The translations under genes and the position numbers were made by a program. The notes below the pieces were generated by a model that worked only from the letters and a program-made list of their open reading frames with translations, had not been told where the DNA came from and made no database searches. A DNA stretch of 64,000 bases from Thalassolituus sp. UBA1087 (GTDB taxonomy: Bacteria; Pseudomonadota; Gammaproteobacteria; Pseudomonadales; Oceanobacteraceae), in NCBI GenBank assembly GCA_002314145.1, contig DCCG01000027.1:48953-112952 (forward strand), read 5' to 3'. How positions within the stretch are numbered: the first letter of the stretch is position 1; each line of letters opens with the position of its first letter. Positions 26,115 to 35,543 of this stretch are shown here, piece by piece.

Positions 26115-28196
26115 CTACCAGCCATTGCTTTCAGCATCCGGGTGCATGTCGGTAATCCACTGGCAGAATTCTTCCAAAGGTTTAGGCTTACAGAAATAAT
26201 AGCCCTGAAAGATATCACAACCGTGCGCGGTCAGAAAGTTTACCTGCTGCTGATCCTCAACCCCTTCAGCGCAGAGTTTCATTCCCAGCCGGCGCGCCAT
26301 TTCCATAATGGTTACCACCAGAGCGTCATCACGCTCACTGTTGCCGATACTATCGACAAACTGTTTATCCACCTTAATAATATCAATCGGAATCTTCGTC
26401 AGGTAACTCAGAGAAGAATAACCGGTACCGAAATCATCCAGTGCGACGTTGCAGCCCATGGATGCAATTTCCCGGAAGAATTCTGAGGCCACATTAAGGT
26501 TATCCAAGTAGGCGTACTCCGTCACTTCAAACTCGATGGCACCGGGTGGAATATTAAATTTAATAAATGCGCCGCGAATAAAACCGACCAGGTAGTACTT
26601 TTTCAGGTCATGTGCCGACAGATTAATGGATATCGAAAATGAATGACTGACAAGCGGTTTAATAACAGCATAATCAGAACATACACGATTAATCACCCAT
26701 TGAGTGATATCCGTGATCTTACCGGACTGTTCGGCAATGGGAATGAACTCCGCCGGCGACACAAACCCCAGCGCCTGACTGTTCCAGCGGATAAGTGCCT
26801 CAGCACCCAGAGGCTCGCTATACGGGCTGACTTTGGCCTGGTAAAAAATTTCAAACTCGTTATCTTCCAGCGCCTGATCAATTGAGTTGGCGATATCCAG
26901 TCGCCGCTGATAGCCATCAAGCATGGTGCCATTAAAAAAGCTGTAACGCGATTTACCGGCACTCTTGGCATCGTACATTGCCACATCCGCATTACGTATC
27001 AGTTCGCGTACGTCTGAGGGCGACGTCAGTGACGTTGATATACCGATACTGGCAGTGACACGCAGTTCCCAGGAATGAATCTGATATTTCTGCATTAATG
27101 CAGTGACCACCTGCCCGGCCCGGTTTTCTAACGCTTCCATATCATCACATTCCGGAATCATGATCAGAAATTCATCACCACCATGACGGGAAATAATATC
27201 ACCGGAGGAAGAAAACTCTTTTAACCGGGCAGCGACCTGCTCCAGCAGCCGGTCTCCTACTTCGTGACCAAGCGAGTCATTCACCACTTTAAAACCATCA
27301 AGGTCAATAAACATAAGAGCCACATGATGGCCGTTTTGCTGGCTGATATGCAGTGCTTCATCCAGAAGCTGAAGAAAATACTGGCGATTCACCAGTCCGG
27401 TAAGGCTGTCGTAATTGGCCAGAAATTCCATTTCCTCACGGCGTTCTTCCAATAAGGTCGTATATTCCTGATTTATTTCTGATTCCTGGCGGATGGCATC
27501 CATCATATTATTGATATTTTTAGCAAGCGCTGAAATTTCGTACTGACCGGTTACAGGAATCTTCAGCGAGTAGTCTTTGGTGCGCTGCACTTCCCGGGCA
27601 AAATCGGATAAACGGGTAAGCGGCGACAACCAGCGACTGCCCAACAGGTAAAATAAAGCCATCAATATAAGAATAGAGATCAGTGTTGAAGGTAATGCCT
27701 GCAGAGCCAGATTCAGGGTACTGACATCCAGCGGCCCCTGATAGTCATTAATGACGACCAGATAACCCATCACCAGATCAGGGTCGCCAATACGTTTCAC
27801 CGCTACCAGATAACCGGCTTTCTGAAACACGCCTTCTCTGCGTTCGTTCCAGTGCCTGAGGTCAATAACCGGGGCCGTATTCTGCATACCGGCGCGGCCA
27901 ACATAGCTATCCAGCAGCTGCCATGAAGGGTCGTAAACAGCTGCATTAATCACATGGTCATAAGGGTCAAGACTCAGCAGGTGGGCCTTGAGTTCGAAGA
28001 ATTGATTCTGTGATGCCAGCACTTCGACAAGATCACTGGCCATATTGTCCGTCAGAGCGTTGAGGTCACCCTGCACATAGCGAGCGTACAGGCTACGGTG
28101 CTCCTGCACGGCGTGAAATAAAACCATCAGTGCGATAAGGACAATAAATACAAGGCTCAGAAGCATAATGGCTGTTCTGATGCTCTTGATTACCAT
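26115..28196 (-). CDS. Membrane GGDEF/EAL cyclic-di-GMP enzyme
   Basis: About 693 aa. Order: membrane helix (about residues 5-28), periplasmic sensor (about 30-165), second helix (about 167-190), HAMP-like linker, GGDEF domain (about 265-420) and EAL domain (about 435-685). The cyclase motif is intact (SRHGGDEFLIM) but the RxxD inhibitory site five residues before it reads SSGD, so product inhibition is probably lost. The phosphodiesterase part keeps the EAL motif (GAEALIRWN) and DDFGTGYSSLSYL. It could make or break cyclic-di-GMP. Start: the frame opens at GTG 28205, but ATG 28196 has AGGAG 8 nt upstream. Divergent from a barrel protein and a PstS-like protein, which may feed its sensor. Confidence 0.9.
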   Translation of the reverse strand: MVIKSIRTAIMLLSLVFIVLIALMVLFHAVQEHRSLYARYVQGDLNALTDNMASDLVEVLASQNQFFELKAHLLSLDPYDHVINAAVYDPSWQLLDSYVGRAGMQNTAPVIDLRHWNERREGVFQKAGYLVAVKRIGDPDLVMGYLVVINDYQGPLDVSTLNLALQALPSTLISILILMALFYLLGSRWLSPLTRLSDFAREVQRTKDYSLKIPVTGQYEISALAKNINNMMDAIRQESEINQEYTTLLEERREEMEFLANYDSLTGLVNRQYFLQLLDEALHISQQNGHHVALMFIDLDGFKVVNDSLGHEVGDRLLEQVAARLKEFSSSGDIISRHGGDEFLIMIPECDDMEALENRAGQVVTALMQKYQIHSWELRVTASIGISTSLTSPSDVRELIRNADVAMYDAKSAGKSRYSFFNGTMLDGYQRRLDIANSIDQALEDNEFEIFYQAKVSPYSEPLGAEALIRWNSQALGFVSPAEFIPIAEQSGKITDITQWVINRVCSDYAVIKPLVSHSFSISINLSAHDLKKYYLVGFIRGAFIKFNIPPGAIEFEVTEYAYLDNLNVASEFFREIASMGCNVALDDFGTGYSSLSYLTKIPIDIIKVDKQFVDSIGNSERDDALVVTIMEMARRLGMKLCAEGVEDQQQVNFLTAHGCDIFQGYYFCKPKPLEEFCQWITDMHPDAESNGW

Positions 28197-28418
28197 TGCA
28201 GCCACTCCTATGCCAGAGGCGTTGTGGGCCTGACTCTGCCTTATATTAGTCCAGAATATCAGAGAGCTGTCGAGCTGTTATGACTTTTATTCAGTTTATA
28301 TGTAACAAAGTTTTGATTTGATTCTGTAGCAATAACATAAGAGCATTAACTTCAGGGCACAAAAATTCCTCTATACTGCAGGGATAAGCCCCGGCACCTG
28401 AAGGAAGGATAATCATCC
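28197..28418. other. Divergent promoter region of the GGDEF/EAL and barrel genes
   Basis: 222 bp, AT-rich near 28280-28370, presumably carrying both promoters. No further structure recognised. Confidence 0.4.
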
Positions 28419-29735
28419 ATGCCGCCGTTACACCTGTTAAAGCGTGTCTGTCGTTTGCTATTGACTGCTTTCAGATTAAAAAGCGGCATGCGGTACTTTG
28501 TCAGCTTCCTGCTGTTATTTAATGCTTTATCAGTAAAAGCAATATCCTTGACTGATAACCTCGATGTCTCGGGCTTTGCCAGAGTTATCGGTGGCTACAT
28601 GGATGGTGCGGAAAGTCAGGACTTTGGCGGCTATGAAAACAGTATCAGCCTGGGCCAGGAATCTCTGCTGGCAATTCAGCCCACCTATTCCCTGACCGAT
28701 TCACTGTCCATTACCGGCCAGTTACTGGCGCACAGCAGTGAGAACCGTGATTCCGGTGCGGAGTGGATGTACCTGTCTTATCGTCCGGACAGCGCCTGGC
28801 ATTTCCGTGCCGGTAAATTGCGCATGCCCTTCTTCTCGTACAGTGACAGCCTTGACGTAGGCTACTCCTATCCCTGGATCAGCGCCCCCAATCAGGTTTA
28901 CCGTAATTATCTGTTTTCGACCTTCAAGGGAGCCAGTGGCAGTTACAATTACACTGGCCTGAATTATTCACTTAACCTCGAAGCCTACTATGGTTATTAC
29001 GATGGCGATATTCTGATTGCAGGTAAGCGCGTCGATGTTGATGGTAAGCTGACCGATCTTACCGGTGTTGTTTTGAATCTCAGTAGTCATAATTTCGGCC
29101 TGAGACTGTCGTATCACTACGCCTACAACGAATCCATCATCTACTCACTGCTTTCCCTCCAGCAGGCGCTTGAGCAGGCTGGTTTCTCGGACAGCGCACG
29201 CTCGGTTGACTCTAAAGGGGATGTGAATTTCTTCGAAGCGGCCCTGACCTACGACACGCTGTCATCCTTTTATAAAGCGGAATGGGTGCATACCACCACC
29301 GAGTTTCAGGCTGCTCCTGAACTCACCGGGTATTATTTTACCGCCGGTTATATTATCGGTGACTGGACACTGCGTGCGACTTACGCCGCCAGTGCTTATT
29401 CAGAAACGCATGCTGAGGATGAAGTACAGGCGTTTCTTGACAGCGGCATAATACCTCCCGGCTCACCGCAATACGCTCAGCTCAGTGAGTTAGCTGACGG
29501 ATATTATCAGCTGTTTCAGTCATTGCCGGATGGCAGTCTGGATACCTATACACTCGGTGCGCGCTGGGACTTTGATCTGAATATGGCGCTGAAACTGGAT
29601 GTTTCTTATCTCGAAGAAACCGCGCCCCGCAGTGGTTTTTTTGCCACGCCATCCACCGGCTTTTATACCGAAGAAAATGTTTCAGACCGTTATAGCGCCA
29701 CTCTCTATCAACTGGGATGGGAGTGGATATTCTGA
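28419..29735 (+). CDS. Outer-membrane beta-barrel (porin-like) protein
   Basis: A 438-aa predicted outer-membrane barrel: many alternating-hydrophobicity strands rich in Tyr and Ser, and a C-terminal WEWIF ending in Phe as barrel proteins do. The signal sequence seems to be the segment MRYFVSFLLLFNALSVKA, cleaved after VKA. The ATG used here lies 23 residues earlier with a strong AAGGAAGG site, giving an unusually long positively charged n-region; the inner ATG at 28488 is the alternative. It is probably not a general trimeric porin but a family found with GGDEF proteins. It overlaps the next gene by one base (TGATG). Confidence 0.75.
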   Translation: MPPLHLLKRVCRLLLTAFRLKSGMRYFVSFLLLFNALSVKAISLTDNLDVSGFARVIGGYMDGAESQDFGGYENSISLGQESLLAIQPTYSLTDSLSITGQLLAHSSENRDSGAEWMYLSYRPDSAWHFRAGKLRMPFFSYSDSLDVGYSYPWISAPNQVYRNYLFSTFKGASGSYNYTGLNYSLNLEAYYGYYDGDILIAGKRVDVDGKLTDLTGVVLNLSSHNFGLRLSYHYAYNESIIYSLLSLQQALEQAGFSDSARSVDSKGDVNFFEAALTYDTLSSFYKAEWVHTTTEFQAAPELTGYYFTAGYIIGDWTLRATYAASAYSETHAEDEVQAFLDSGIIPPGSPQYAQLSELADGYYQLFQSLPDGSLDTYTLGARWDFDLNMALKLDVSYLEETAPRSGFFATPSTGFYTEENVSDRYSATLYQLGWEWIF

Positions 29736-30157
29736 TGAAACGCTTAATTATTTATATTTCATTGGCTTTGTTTCCCACCATGCCGGTGTTGGCGCTGGCA
29801 GAAGAAAACTTAGTCGTGGTCGCCAACACAGGAGGTCAGGAACTGACACTCACCCGGGAACAGGTCCGTAATCTTTTTATGGGGGCTTCGCTGGGCTATG
29901 ACTTCCGGCCACTGGCTCTGCCGCCACGTAACCGCACCCGCTCGCTGTTCAACACCCAGGTGATTGGCCTGACAGAGGCCAGAATCCAGTCTTACTGGTC
30001 ACAGATGAAATTTACCGGGCGGATGAATCCGCCCAGAGAGTTTAATAATAAAGACGAATTGCTGAGTTTTATCGAAAGCCACGAAGGAACGGTCACCTAT
30101 CTGCCGGCGGATGTCGTTATTCCCTCCGGTCTCACCATCGTTTATTCGACCGACTGA
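29735..30157 (+). CDS. PstS-like small periplasmic protein
   Basis: A 140-aa secreted protein. The signal peptide (MKRLIIYISLALFPTMPVLA) is followed by one lobe of a phosphate-binding-protein-like fold: VVVANTGGQELTLTREQV, LFMG, a conserved Arg-rich loop (PPRNRTRSLF) and SYWSQMKFTGR. Such short PBP-like proteins are annotated as phosphate ABC transporter substrate-binding proteins, but with no transporter nearby a sensing role is more likely. The start shares a base with the barrel stop, so the two are coupled. With the divergent GGDEF/EAL gene it may form an envelope-sensing module. Confidence 0.72.
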   Translation: MKRLIIYISLALFPTMPVLALAEENLVVVANTGGQELTLTREQVRNLFMGASLGYDFRPLALPPRNRTRSLFNTQVIGLTEARIQSYWSQMKFTGRMNPPREFNNKDELLSFIESHEGTVTYLPADVVIPSGLTIVYSTD

Positions 30158-30159
30158 AG

Positions 30160-30393
30160 TCAGTTCAGCCAGGATTCAATATCGTCGCGGTGCGGAATAG
30201 ACCCTGAGTGCACAAGGGTATCGTCAATCACCACCGCGGGCGTTCTCATGACGCCGTAAGACATAATTTGTTCTGCGTCTGTGACTTTCTCCAGGGTTAT
30301 CTCTACGCTTTTTTCTGCGGCTATTTCCGCAATCGATGCGGCTGTTTTTTCACATTTGGCACAACCGCTGCCCAACACTTTCACTTTTTTCAT
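30160..30393 (-). CDS. Small thioredoxin-fold protein (redox-active disulfide protein)
   Basis: A 77-aa thioredoxin-like protein with the redox motif GSGCAKCEKT near the N-terminus and the conserved cis-Pro segment VMRTPAVVIDD. These minimal thioredoxins regularly follow ArsP/YraQ-type permease genes, as here, where the permease ends 11 bp upstream. The frame opens at GTG 30396, but ATG 30393 has TAGGAG 7 nt before it. It probably reduces a disulfide or metal(loid) species handled by the permease; this is inference. Confidence 0.85.
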   Translation of the reverse strand: MKKVKVLGSGCAKCEKTAASIAEIAAEKSVEITLEKVTDAEQIMSYGVMRTPAVVIDDTLVHSGSIPHRDDIESWLN

Positions 30394-30403
30394 CACTACA
30401 CTC

Positions 30404-31399
30404 CTACAGAATATAAGGGCTCAGAAAATTAAAAATCCAGCCGACCAGTGTAAATGCCATCAACAGCATGACAAAAATAATCGCCAGTAACTTTAACCTC
30501 ATCACCTGCTTAAGCAGAATAAACTCCGGAAAGCTGGCCGCGACGGTACTCATACAGAAAGCCAGCGTCGTTCCCACCGGTAAACCTTTGGTAATCAGAC
30601 TTTCAATAACCGGAATAACCCCGGTGGCATTGGAATACAATGGAATGCCTGCCAACACGGCAGCCGGCACAGACCACCACTGGCCCTCTCCGAGATAATC
30701 CGTTACCCAGTGTTCCGGCACATAGCCATGCAGTGCAGCGCCCAGCCCCACCCCGATAATGACCCATTTCCAGACACGGCCAAAAATATCCCGGGTTTCA
30801 TCCTTCGCAAAGGCATGTCGTTCAGAAAATGTCAGCGCCTGATCCGGTGCCGGCGCGGATGAAAGCGACTGATTCCGGGCACGCTCATAGGCTTTTGCGG
30901 CAAACGGCTGTAGCCAGCGCTCCGCTTTCAGCAAATGCAGAATAAAGCCCCCGATGATACCGACGCCCATGCCGACAAGAATATAAAGCAGCGTAAACTG
31001 CCAACCTAACAGGCTCAGTAATAAAAGTATCGCGACCTCATTAATAAGCGGTGAAGTAAGCAGGAACGCCATGGTGACGCCAACCGGAATGCCGGCTGAG
31101 GTAAACCCCAGAAATACCGGAATACTGGAACAGGAGCAGAATGGTGTCACAGCACCAAATGCCGACCCCATCATCAACCCGGCACCGGGATGATGGGCAG
31201 CCAGGAAATCACGTACTTTCTCCACATTCAGCGAAGCACGGATTAATGAAATGACGTAAATCATTACGACCAGAAGAGCAAAAATTTTGCTGACATCTTC
31301 GACAAAGAAGTGCAGCGCATCGCCTGCTTTTGATGTCGCACTGAGCCCCGCCAGATCGTAAACCAGCCAATCCGCTAACCAGGTGAATATCTGCAACAC
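30404..31399 (-). CDS. ArsP/YraQ-family permease
   Basis: A 331-aa inner-membrane protein with about eight to ten hydrophobic helices. The family signature with paired cysteines (TPFCSCSSIPVFLGFTSAG) is present, as is the second-half repeat GIPLYSNATGVIPV. Characterised ArsP members export trivalent organoarsenicals; many others are of unknown substrate. GTG start with AAGGAG 7 nt upstream. In operon with the small thioredoxin; no ArsR regulator is adjacent, which differs from the usual ArsR-permease-thioredoxin set. Confidence 0.87.
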   Translation of the reverse strand: MLQIFTWLADWLVYDLAGLSATSKAGDALHFFVEDVSKIFALLVVMIYVISLIRASLNVEKVRDFLAAHHPGAGLMMGSAFGAVTPFCSCSSIPVFLGFTSAGIPVGVTMAFLLTSPLINEVAILLLLSLLGWQFTLLYILVGMGVGIIGGFILHLLKAERWLQPFAAKAYERARNQSLSSAPAPDQALTFSERHAFAKDETRDIFGRVWKWVIIGVGLGAALHGYVPEHWVTDYLGEGQWWSVPAAVLAGIPLYSNATGVIPVIESLITKGLPVGTTLAFCMSTVAASFPEFILLKQVMRLKLLAIIFVMLLMAFTLVGWIFNFLSPYIL

Positions 31400-31491
31400 A
31401 GTGCGTCTCCTTATTTGCTCCGCCAGCTACGCGGTTAAACAGTAACTGCACTCATTGTATCCGATCTGAGGCCAACAACAGGCGCCTTATA

Positions 31492-32379
31492 TCAATGAAG
31501 AGTGTTTAACCGCTGACGGGTTTTTTCCATATCCTCACACAGAATACGGGTGCCCTGCAGAAATCTGGGTGTTGGGCGGTGAAAGATATCCGGATGAATG
31601 TGATAAAGACTGTCAGTACGGACAGCACTGATCTCCTTATAGCGACGCCAGCCATCCAGCCATTCTGGCCGGCTCTCCCCCATACCACTGGCGACGATCA
31701 CCTGGGGGTTCTTTGCCAGTACAGCTTCAATACTGACCTGCGGAGCAGCGATAGCCAGATCGGCAAAAATATTACGGCCGCCACACAATTCAATGGCACG
31801 GGAAATAAAAGTTGAACCGTTCTGTGTCAGTAATGGCTCATGCCACACCTGATAAAACACGCTCAGCCGGGTTTTATGCTGATAGCGTGCTTTCAGCGCT
31901 GCGGTTGTCTGGCGGAAATCATCCGCCGCCTGCTTTCCCTGTTGCGCATGCCCGCTGATGCGTCCAAGGCTTGCTAAATTAGTGACGATATCGTCGAAAG
32001 TTTGTGGCCCGGATGCGTACAGCTCAAATCCGAGTTGTTCCAGACGTGCGAGATCACGGCTGTTGTTTCCTTCCGGCCAGGCAATAATCAGATCCGGATT
32101 CAAAGCCATAATGGCTTCAATATTCAGCCCACTGTAGCCGCCGACTCTGGGAATATCCCGGGCGCCGGCCGGGTAATCCGAATAATCAACCGCGCCGACA
32201 ATCTGTGCCCCGGCTCCTACGGCGAATAACAGTTCTGATGCATGGGGCATCAGGGTCACAATGCGTTGTGCTGGTTTTGACAGCACATGCGCCACACCGG
32301 CATCGTCCACCACCCGGATGTCTGCAACAGCCGGGAAAAACACCAGAGCCAGCCACAACCCCAGACCACGACGTATCAT
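31492..32379 (-). CDS. Periplasmic cobalamin-binding protein (BtuF-like)
   Basis: A 295-aa helical-backbone substrate-binding protein of class III, typical of B12 and siderophore uptake. A signal peptide (cleavage after PAVA) is followed by AQRIVTLMPHASELLFAVGAGAQIVG and the characteristic ALNPDLIIAW and PQVIVASG stretches. It would capture cobalamin or cobinamide and hand it to a BtuCD transporter, but no btuC/btuD or btuB lies in the window. Location next to cobD, on the same strand 75 bp downstream, supports corrinoid over iron. The ribosome site is good (AGGAG). Confidence 0.82.
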   Translation of the reverse strand: MIRRGLGLWLALVFFPAVADIRVVDDAGVAHVLSKPAQRIVTLMPHASELLFAVGAGAQIVGAVDYSDYPAGARDIPRVGGYSGLNIEAIMALNPDLIIAWPEGNNSRDLARLEQLGFELYASGPQTFDDIVTNLASLGRISGHAQQGKQAADDFRQTTAALKARYQHKTRLSVFYQVWHEPLLTQNGSTFISRAIELCGGRNIFADLAIAAPQVSIEAVLAKNPQVIVASGMGESRPEWLDGWRRYKEISAVRTDSLYHIHPDIFHRPTPRFLQGTRILCEDMEKTRQRLNTLH

Positions 32380-32454
32380 TGATTACCACTCCTGAAGACA
32401 GCCGCCTGCTACCACGGCAGATTATAATTTCTGATGAAAGCCGCAGAACAACCG

Positions 32455-33438
32455 TCAGCTAACACTGTATGCCACTGCGGCTGCCAACAGCCAGATTCCC
32501 ATAAACAGCCACAGGCTCCGGCTTACCAGACTCACGGCTCTGGGAATATCCTTCATGCCCGCTCCCGGGCCACACCCCATCGGCGGTTTGGATTTCCATT
32601 GTCCGTGATAACAGGCCCGTTCGCTTAAACGGATATTCAATGCCCCGGCTCCGGTGGTCATCACCACACCGCCATTGGGGCTGGCACACTGCCGCGCCTG
32701 CCGGCGCCAACAGCGGACAGCCTGAAGCCATCGTCGTGGCGTGACCAGAATAAAAAGGCCGGCGCTGATCCGCGCCGGCCAGAATGCCATCAGATCATCC
32801 AGACGGGCGACCGGTGTACCGAAAAAACGAAAGCGTGGATTTCGGTATCCCCACATAGCATCCAGGGTATTGACCCAGCGGTGCAGTAAGGCCGCCGGCG
32901 CACCGCCCAGTGCGAACCAGAAAAGCGATGCAAACAGGGCATCGGTGCTGTTTTCCAGCAGGCTTTCGCAGGCTGACTGAGCGATTTCATCATCGCTGAG
33001 AGATTGAGTGTCACGGCTCACGATCAGGCCCAGGCGGGCTCTCGCCTGTTCGCTGTCAGAGGCGCTGGCAACTGCCACAACATGGCGCTGCAGACTTTGC
33101 CAGCCGATACAGGAATAAAGCACCAGTACATTTAGTATCAGCCACAGCCAAAGCTGTGCCGCTGCCAGATACATCAGCAACACCACCACACACCAGGGCG
33201 TCAGAGCCAGTAGCATGGCCAGCCAGCCGGCCAGACGCGAGCGTGCGGGATGGGGAGAATTCAGCCGGACCTCCAGCCAGGCAGCCCAGCGGCCAAACGC
33301 CACCAGAGGATGACAGCGCGCTGGCTCTGCCAACAGCCGGTCCAGCATCAGAGCGGCCAGCACCATCAGAGGTACCACTAACAATAATGCGCTGCCGGAC
33401 AGGGACACAGGAATAAATCCACTTCCTATCAGTATCAT
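32455..33438 (-). CDS. cobD: Adenosylcobinamide-phosphate synthase CobD/CbiB
   Basis: A 327-aa inner-membrane enzyme that attaches aminopropanol (or its phosphate) to adenosylcobyric acid. Four to five hydrophobic helices; family stretches include LDRLLAEPARCHPLVAFGRWAAWLE, SRDTQSLSDDEIAQSACESLLENSTDAL and WVNTLDAMWGYRN. Near the C-terminus GGVVMTTGAGALNIRL is conserved. The start is uncertain: no good ribosome site precedes ATG 33438, and that codon overlaps the divergent cobQ frame. It should share a transcript with btuF. Confidence 0.9.
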   Translation of the reverse strand: MILIGSGFIPVSLSGSALLLVVPLMVLAALMLDRLLAEPARCHPLVAFGRWAAWLEVRLNSPHPARSRLAGWLAMLLALTPWCVVVLLMYLAAAQLWLWLILNVLVLYSCIGWQSLQRHVVAVASASDSEQARARLGLIVSRDTQSLSDDEIAQSACESLLENSTDALFASLFWFALGGAPAALLHRWVNTLDAMWGYRNPRFRFFGTPVARLDDLMAFWPARISAGLFILVTPRRWLQAVRCWRRQARQCASPNGGVVMTTGAGALNIRLSERACYHGQWKSKPPMGCGPGAGMKDIPRAVSLVSRSLWLFMGIWLLAAAVAYSVS

Positions 33439-33478
33439 GATTTACAATAGCGTCTGTTCAAAACTGCGAGTTTATCAG

Positions 33479-34996
33479 ATGTCCGGCGACGACTTGTCAT
33501 TAAGCACTTTTTTAGCGGCCCATCCGCATTTGCAACTGATGGTACAGGGCACCACATCCGACGCCGGAAAAAGTACACTGGTGTGTGCGCTGGGGCGTAT
33601 CTTTGCTGACAAAGGTGTCGCCGTCGCGCCGTTCAAGCCACAGAATATGGCGTTAAACAGCGCCGTCACCGACGATGGTGGTGAGATAGGCCGCGCCCAG
33701 GCTTTGCAGGCTCTGGCCTGCCGCATTGCCCCGCACACGGATATGAATCCGGTATTACTGAAACCCAACAGTGAGACCGGCAGCCAGGTCATTATTCAGG
33801 GCCAGGTGATCGGTAATCAGCATGCGCTGGTTTATCAGGACTACAAAAAAGTCGCACGCGATGCGGTGATGACATCCTACCGGCGTCTGCAACAGCGCTA
33901 TGCGGCCATCATAACCGAAGGGGCCGGCAGTCCTGCCGAAATCAATCTGCGCGCCGGTGACATTGCCAATATGGGCTTTGCCGAAGAAGCTGACTGCCCG
34001 GTGATTCTGATCGCCGATATCGACCGCGGCGGTGTGTTTGCCCACATTATTGGCACCCTCGCCTGCCTCAGTGCCAGTGAACGGCAACGCGTCATTGGTT
34101 TTGTTATTAACCGCTTCCGGGGCGATCTCAGCCTGCTGCAATCCGGGCTGGACTGGCTTGAGCAGGAAACCGGAAAACCTGTGCTGGGTGTCCTTCCTTA
34201 CCTGCAGGGTCTGTATCTGGATGCCGAGGATTCTCTCAGCCTGCACCAGACAAAAGGCACAGGCGCTCAACAACTGAATGTGGTCGTACCCGCATATCCG
34301 CGCATCAGTAATCACACAGATCTGGATGCTTTGCGGATTCATCCTCAGGTTAACCTGATACTGGTCGGTCCCGGACAGACACCACCACCCGCGGACCTGA
34401 TTATTTTACCCGGTTCAAAAAATACACGCGCTGACCTGCAGTGGCTGCTGACACAAAGCGCCGACTGGCAAGACTATATCCATAAACATCTGCGCTACGG
34501 TGGCAGGCTGATGGGGATTTGCGGTGGCCTGCAAATGCTGGGCAGGCGCATTCATGATCCGCATGGCAGCGAAGGAGAAGCCGGCAGCAGCGACGGGCTG
34601 AATCTGTTGCCCATCGATACTGAACTGACACTGAAAAAAACTCTGACACAACAACATGGCTGTCTGAAATTCCCTTCAGGTAATAAGGTTGATATTCAGG
34701 GTTATGAGATTCACACCGGTCTGAGCCATGCAGAGGATCTCATTCACACCGGATGCGGCTGGTTGTCAGAAGACGAACAGATTTTTGCGACCTATTGGCA
34801 TGGGCTGCTGGATACCCCGGATGCCTTATCTGAAATACTGCAATGGGCAGGTTTGTCTGATCCATCAAAGATAGACTTTTATGACTTTCGCGACAAACAA
34901 ATAAACCGGTTAGCCAACGAAACCAGTAATCATCTGGACTGGAAAAAACTGGACCAGGCGATCAAAAATTTTTACAACACTTTGTCCGCTGAATGA
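33479..34996 (+). CDS. cobQ: Cobyric acid synthase CobQ
   Basis: About 505 aa. It amidates the b, d, e and g carboxyls of adenosylcobyrinic diamide, using glutamine and ATP. The N-terminal P-loop domain starts MVQGTTSDAGKSTL with KPQNMALNS; the C-terminal class I glutamine amidotransferase domain has the nucleophile region MGICGGLQMLG and a His in YWHGLLD. The frame opens at 33437, which would overlap cobD's start region; I prefer ATG 33479, where the divergent genes separate. Neither has a clear ribosome site. Other cob genes (cobU, cobS, cobT, cobC) are not in the window. Confidence 0.92.
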   Translation: MSGDDLSLSTFLAAHPHLQLMVQGTTSDAGKSTLVCALGRIFADKGVAVAPFKPQNMALNSAVTDDGGEIGRAQALQALACRIAPHTDMNPVLLKPNSETGSQVIIQGQVIGNQHALVYQDYKKVARDAVMTSYRRLQQRYAAIITEGAGSPAEINLRAGDIANMGFAEEADCPVILIADIDRGGVFAHIIGTLACLSASERQRVIGFVINRFRGDLSLLQSGLDWLEQETGKPVLGVLPYLQGLYLDAEDSLSLHQTKGTGAQQLNVVVPAYPRISNHTDLDALRIHPQVNLILVGPGQTPPPADLIILPGSKNTRADLQWLLTQSADWQDYIHKHLRYGGRLMGICGGLQMLGRRIHDPHGSEGEAGSSDGLNLLPIDTELTLKKTLTQQHGCLKFPSGNKVDIQGYEIHTGLSHAEDLIHTGCGWLSEDEQIFATYWHGLLDTPDALSEILQWAGLSDPSKIDFYDFRDKQINRLANETSNHLDWKKLDQAIKNFYNTLSAE

Positions 34997-35144
34997 GCCG
35001 GTTTCGCTTTGCTTTTTGCATAACTTAGGAGTAATCTCCCGCGTCTTAAAAATGGGTCTATCAATTACTTTTGATACCCGGATATTTATATCATATCGCA
35101 GGAAAGTGGCCGCAGAGTCGCTGATCAAAGCAAGGTAATCAAAG

Positions 35145-35543
35145 ATGATCAATGCCGATGCAGTCTTCCAGAGTTATGGAAGAAGCTGTGACAAGCCCGT
35201 GTTCTTCGAAGATTTTTACAGCAACCTGCTGAACAAATCGCCGGAAGTCCGGGCTATGTTTACAAATACCAATATGGAATCCCAGCGCGCACTGGTGCGT
35301 GGCGGTGTGTTATGGCTGATTATGCATGCCCGGGGAATGCCGGATACCAAAATCCGCATGCTGGGTGAAAGCCATAGCAAAAAGAAGATGAATATAAACC
35401 CCATGTATTACGGTATGTGGATGGACGCCCTTATCGAGACACTGTACAAGCATGATCCGGATTTCAGTAAAGAGCTGGAAGAATGCTGGCGTGACACTCT
35501 GCGTCCATCCATTGATAAAATCACCAGTATGTATTCAGACTGA
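35145..35543 (+). CDS. Small single-domain globin
   Basis: A 132-aa globin-fold protein. It shows FYSNLLNKSPEVRAMF (helices B-C, with the Phe at CD1-like position) and a likely proximal His77 in LGESHSKKKM. It is too long for a compact truncated globin and lacks a reductase domain, like the small sensor-type or bacterial haemoglobins annotated simply as globin. It probably binds O2 or NO in the cytosol. The gene is convergent with, and overlaps by 9 bp, the AraC-family gene. Confidence 0.75.
   Translation: MINADAVFQSYGRSCDKPVFFEDFYSNLLNKSPEVRAMFTNTNMESQRALVRGGVLWLIMHARGMPDTKIRMLGESHSKKKMNINPMYYGMWMDALIETLYKHDPDFSKELEECWRDTLRPSIDKITSMYSD

Noticed and set aside
32380..33480. Cobalamin riboswitch near btuF/cobD/cobQ
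   Set aside because: Spacers are too short and I see no B12-box-like sequence.
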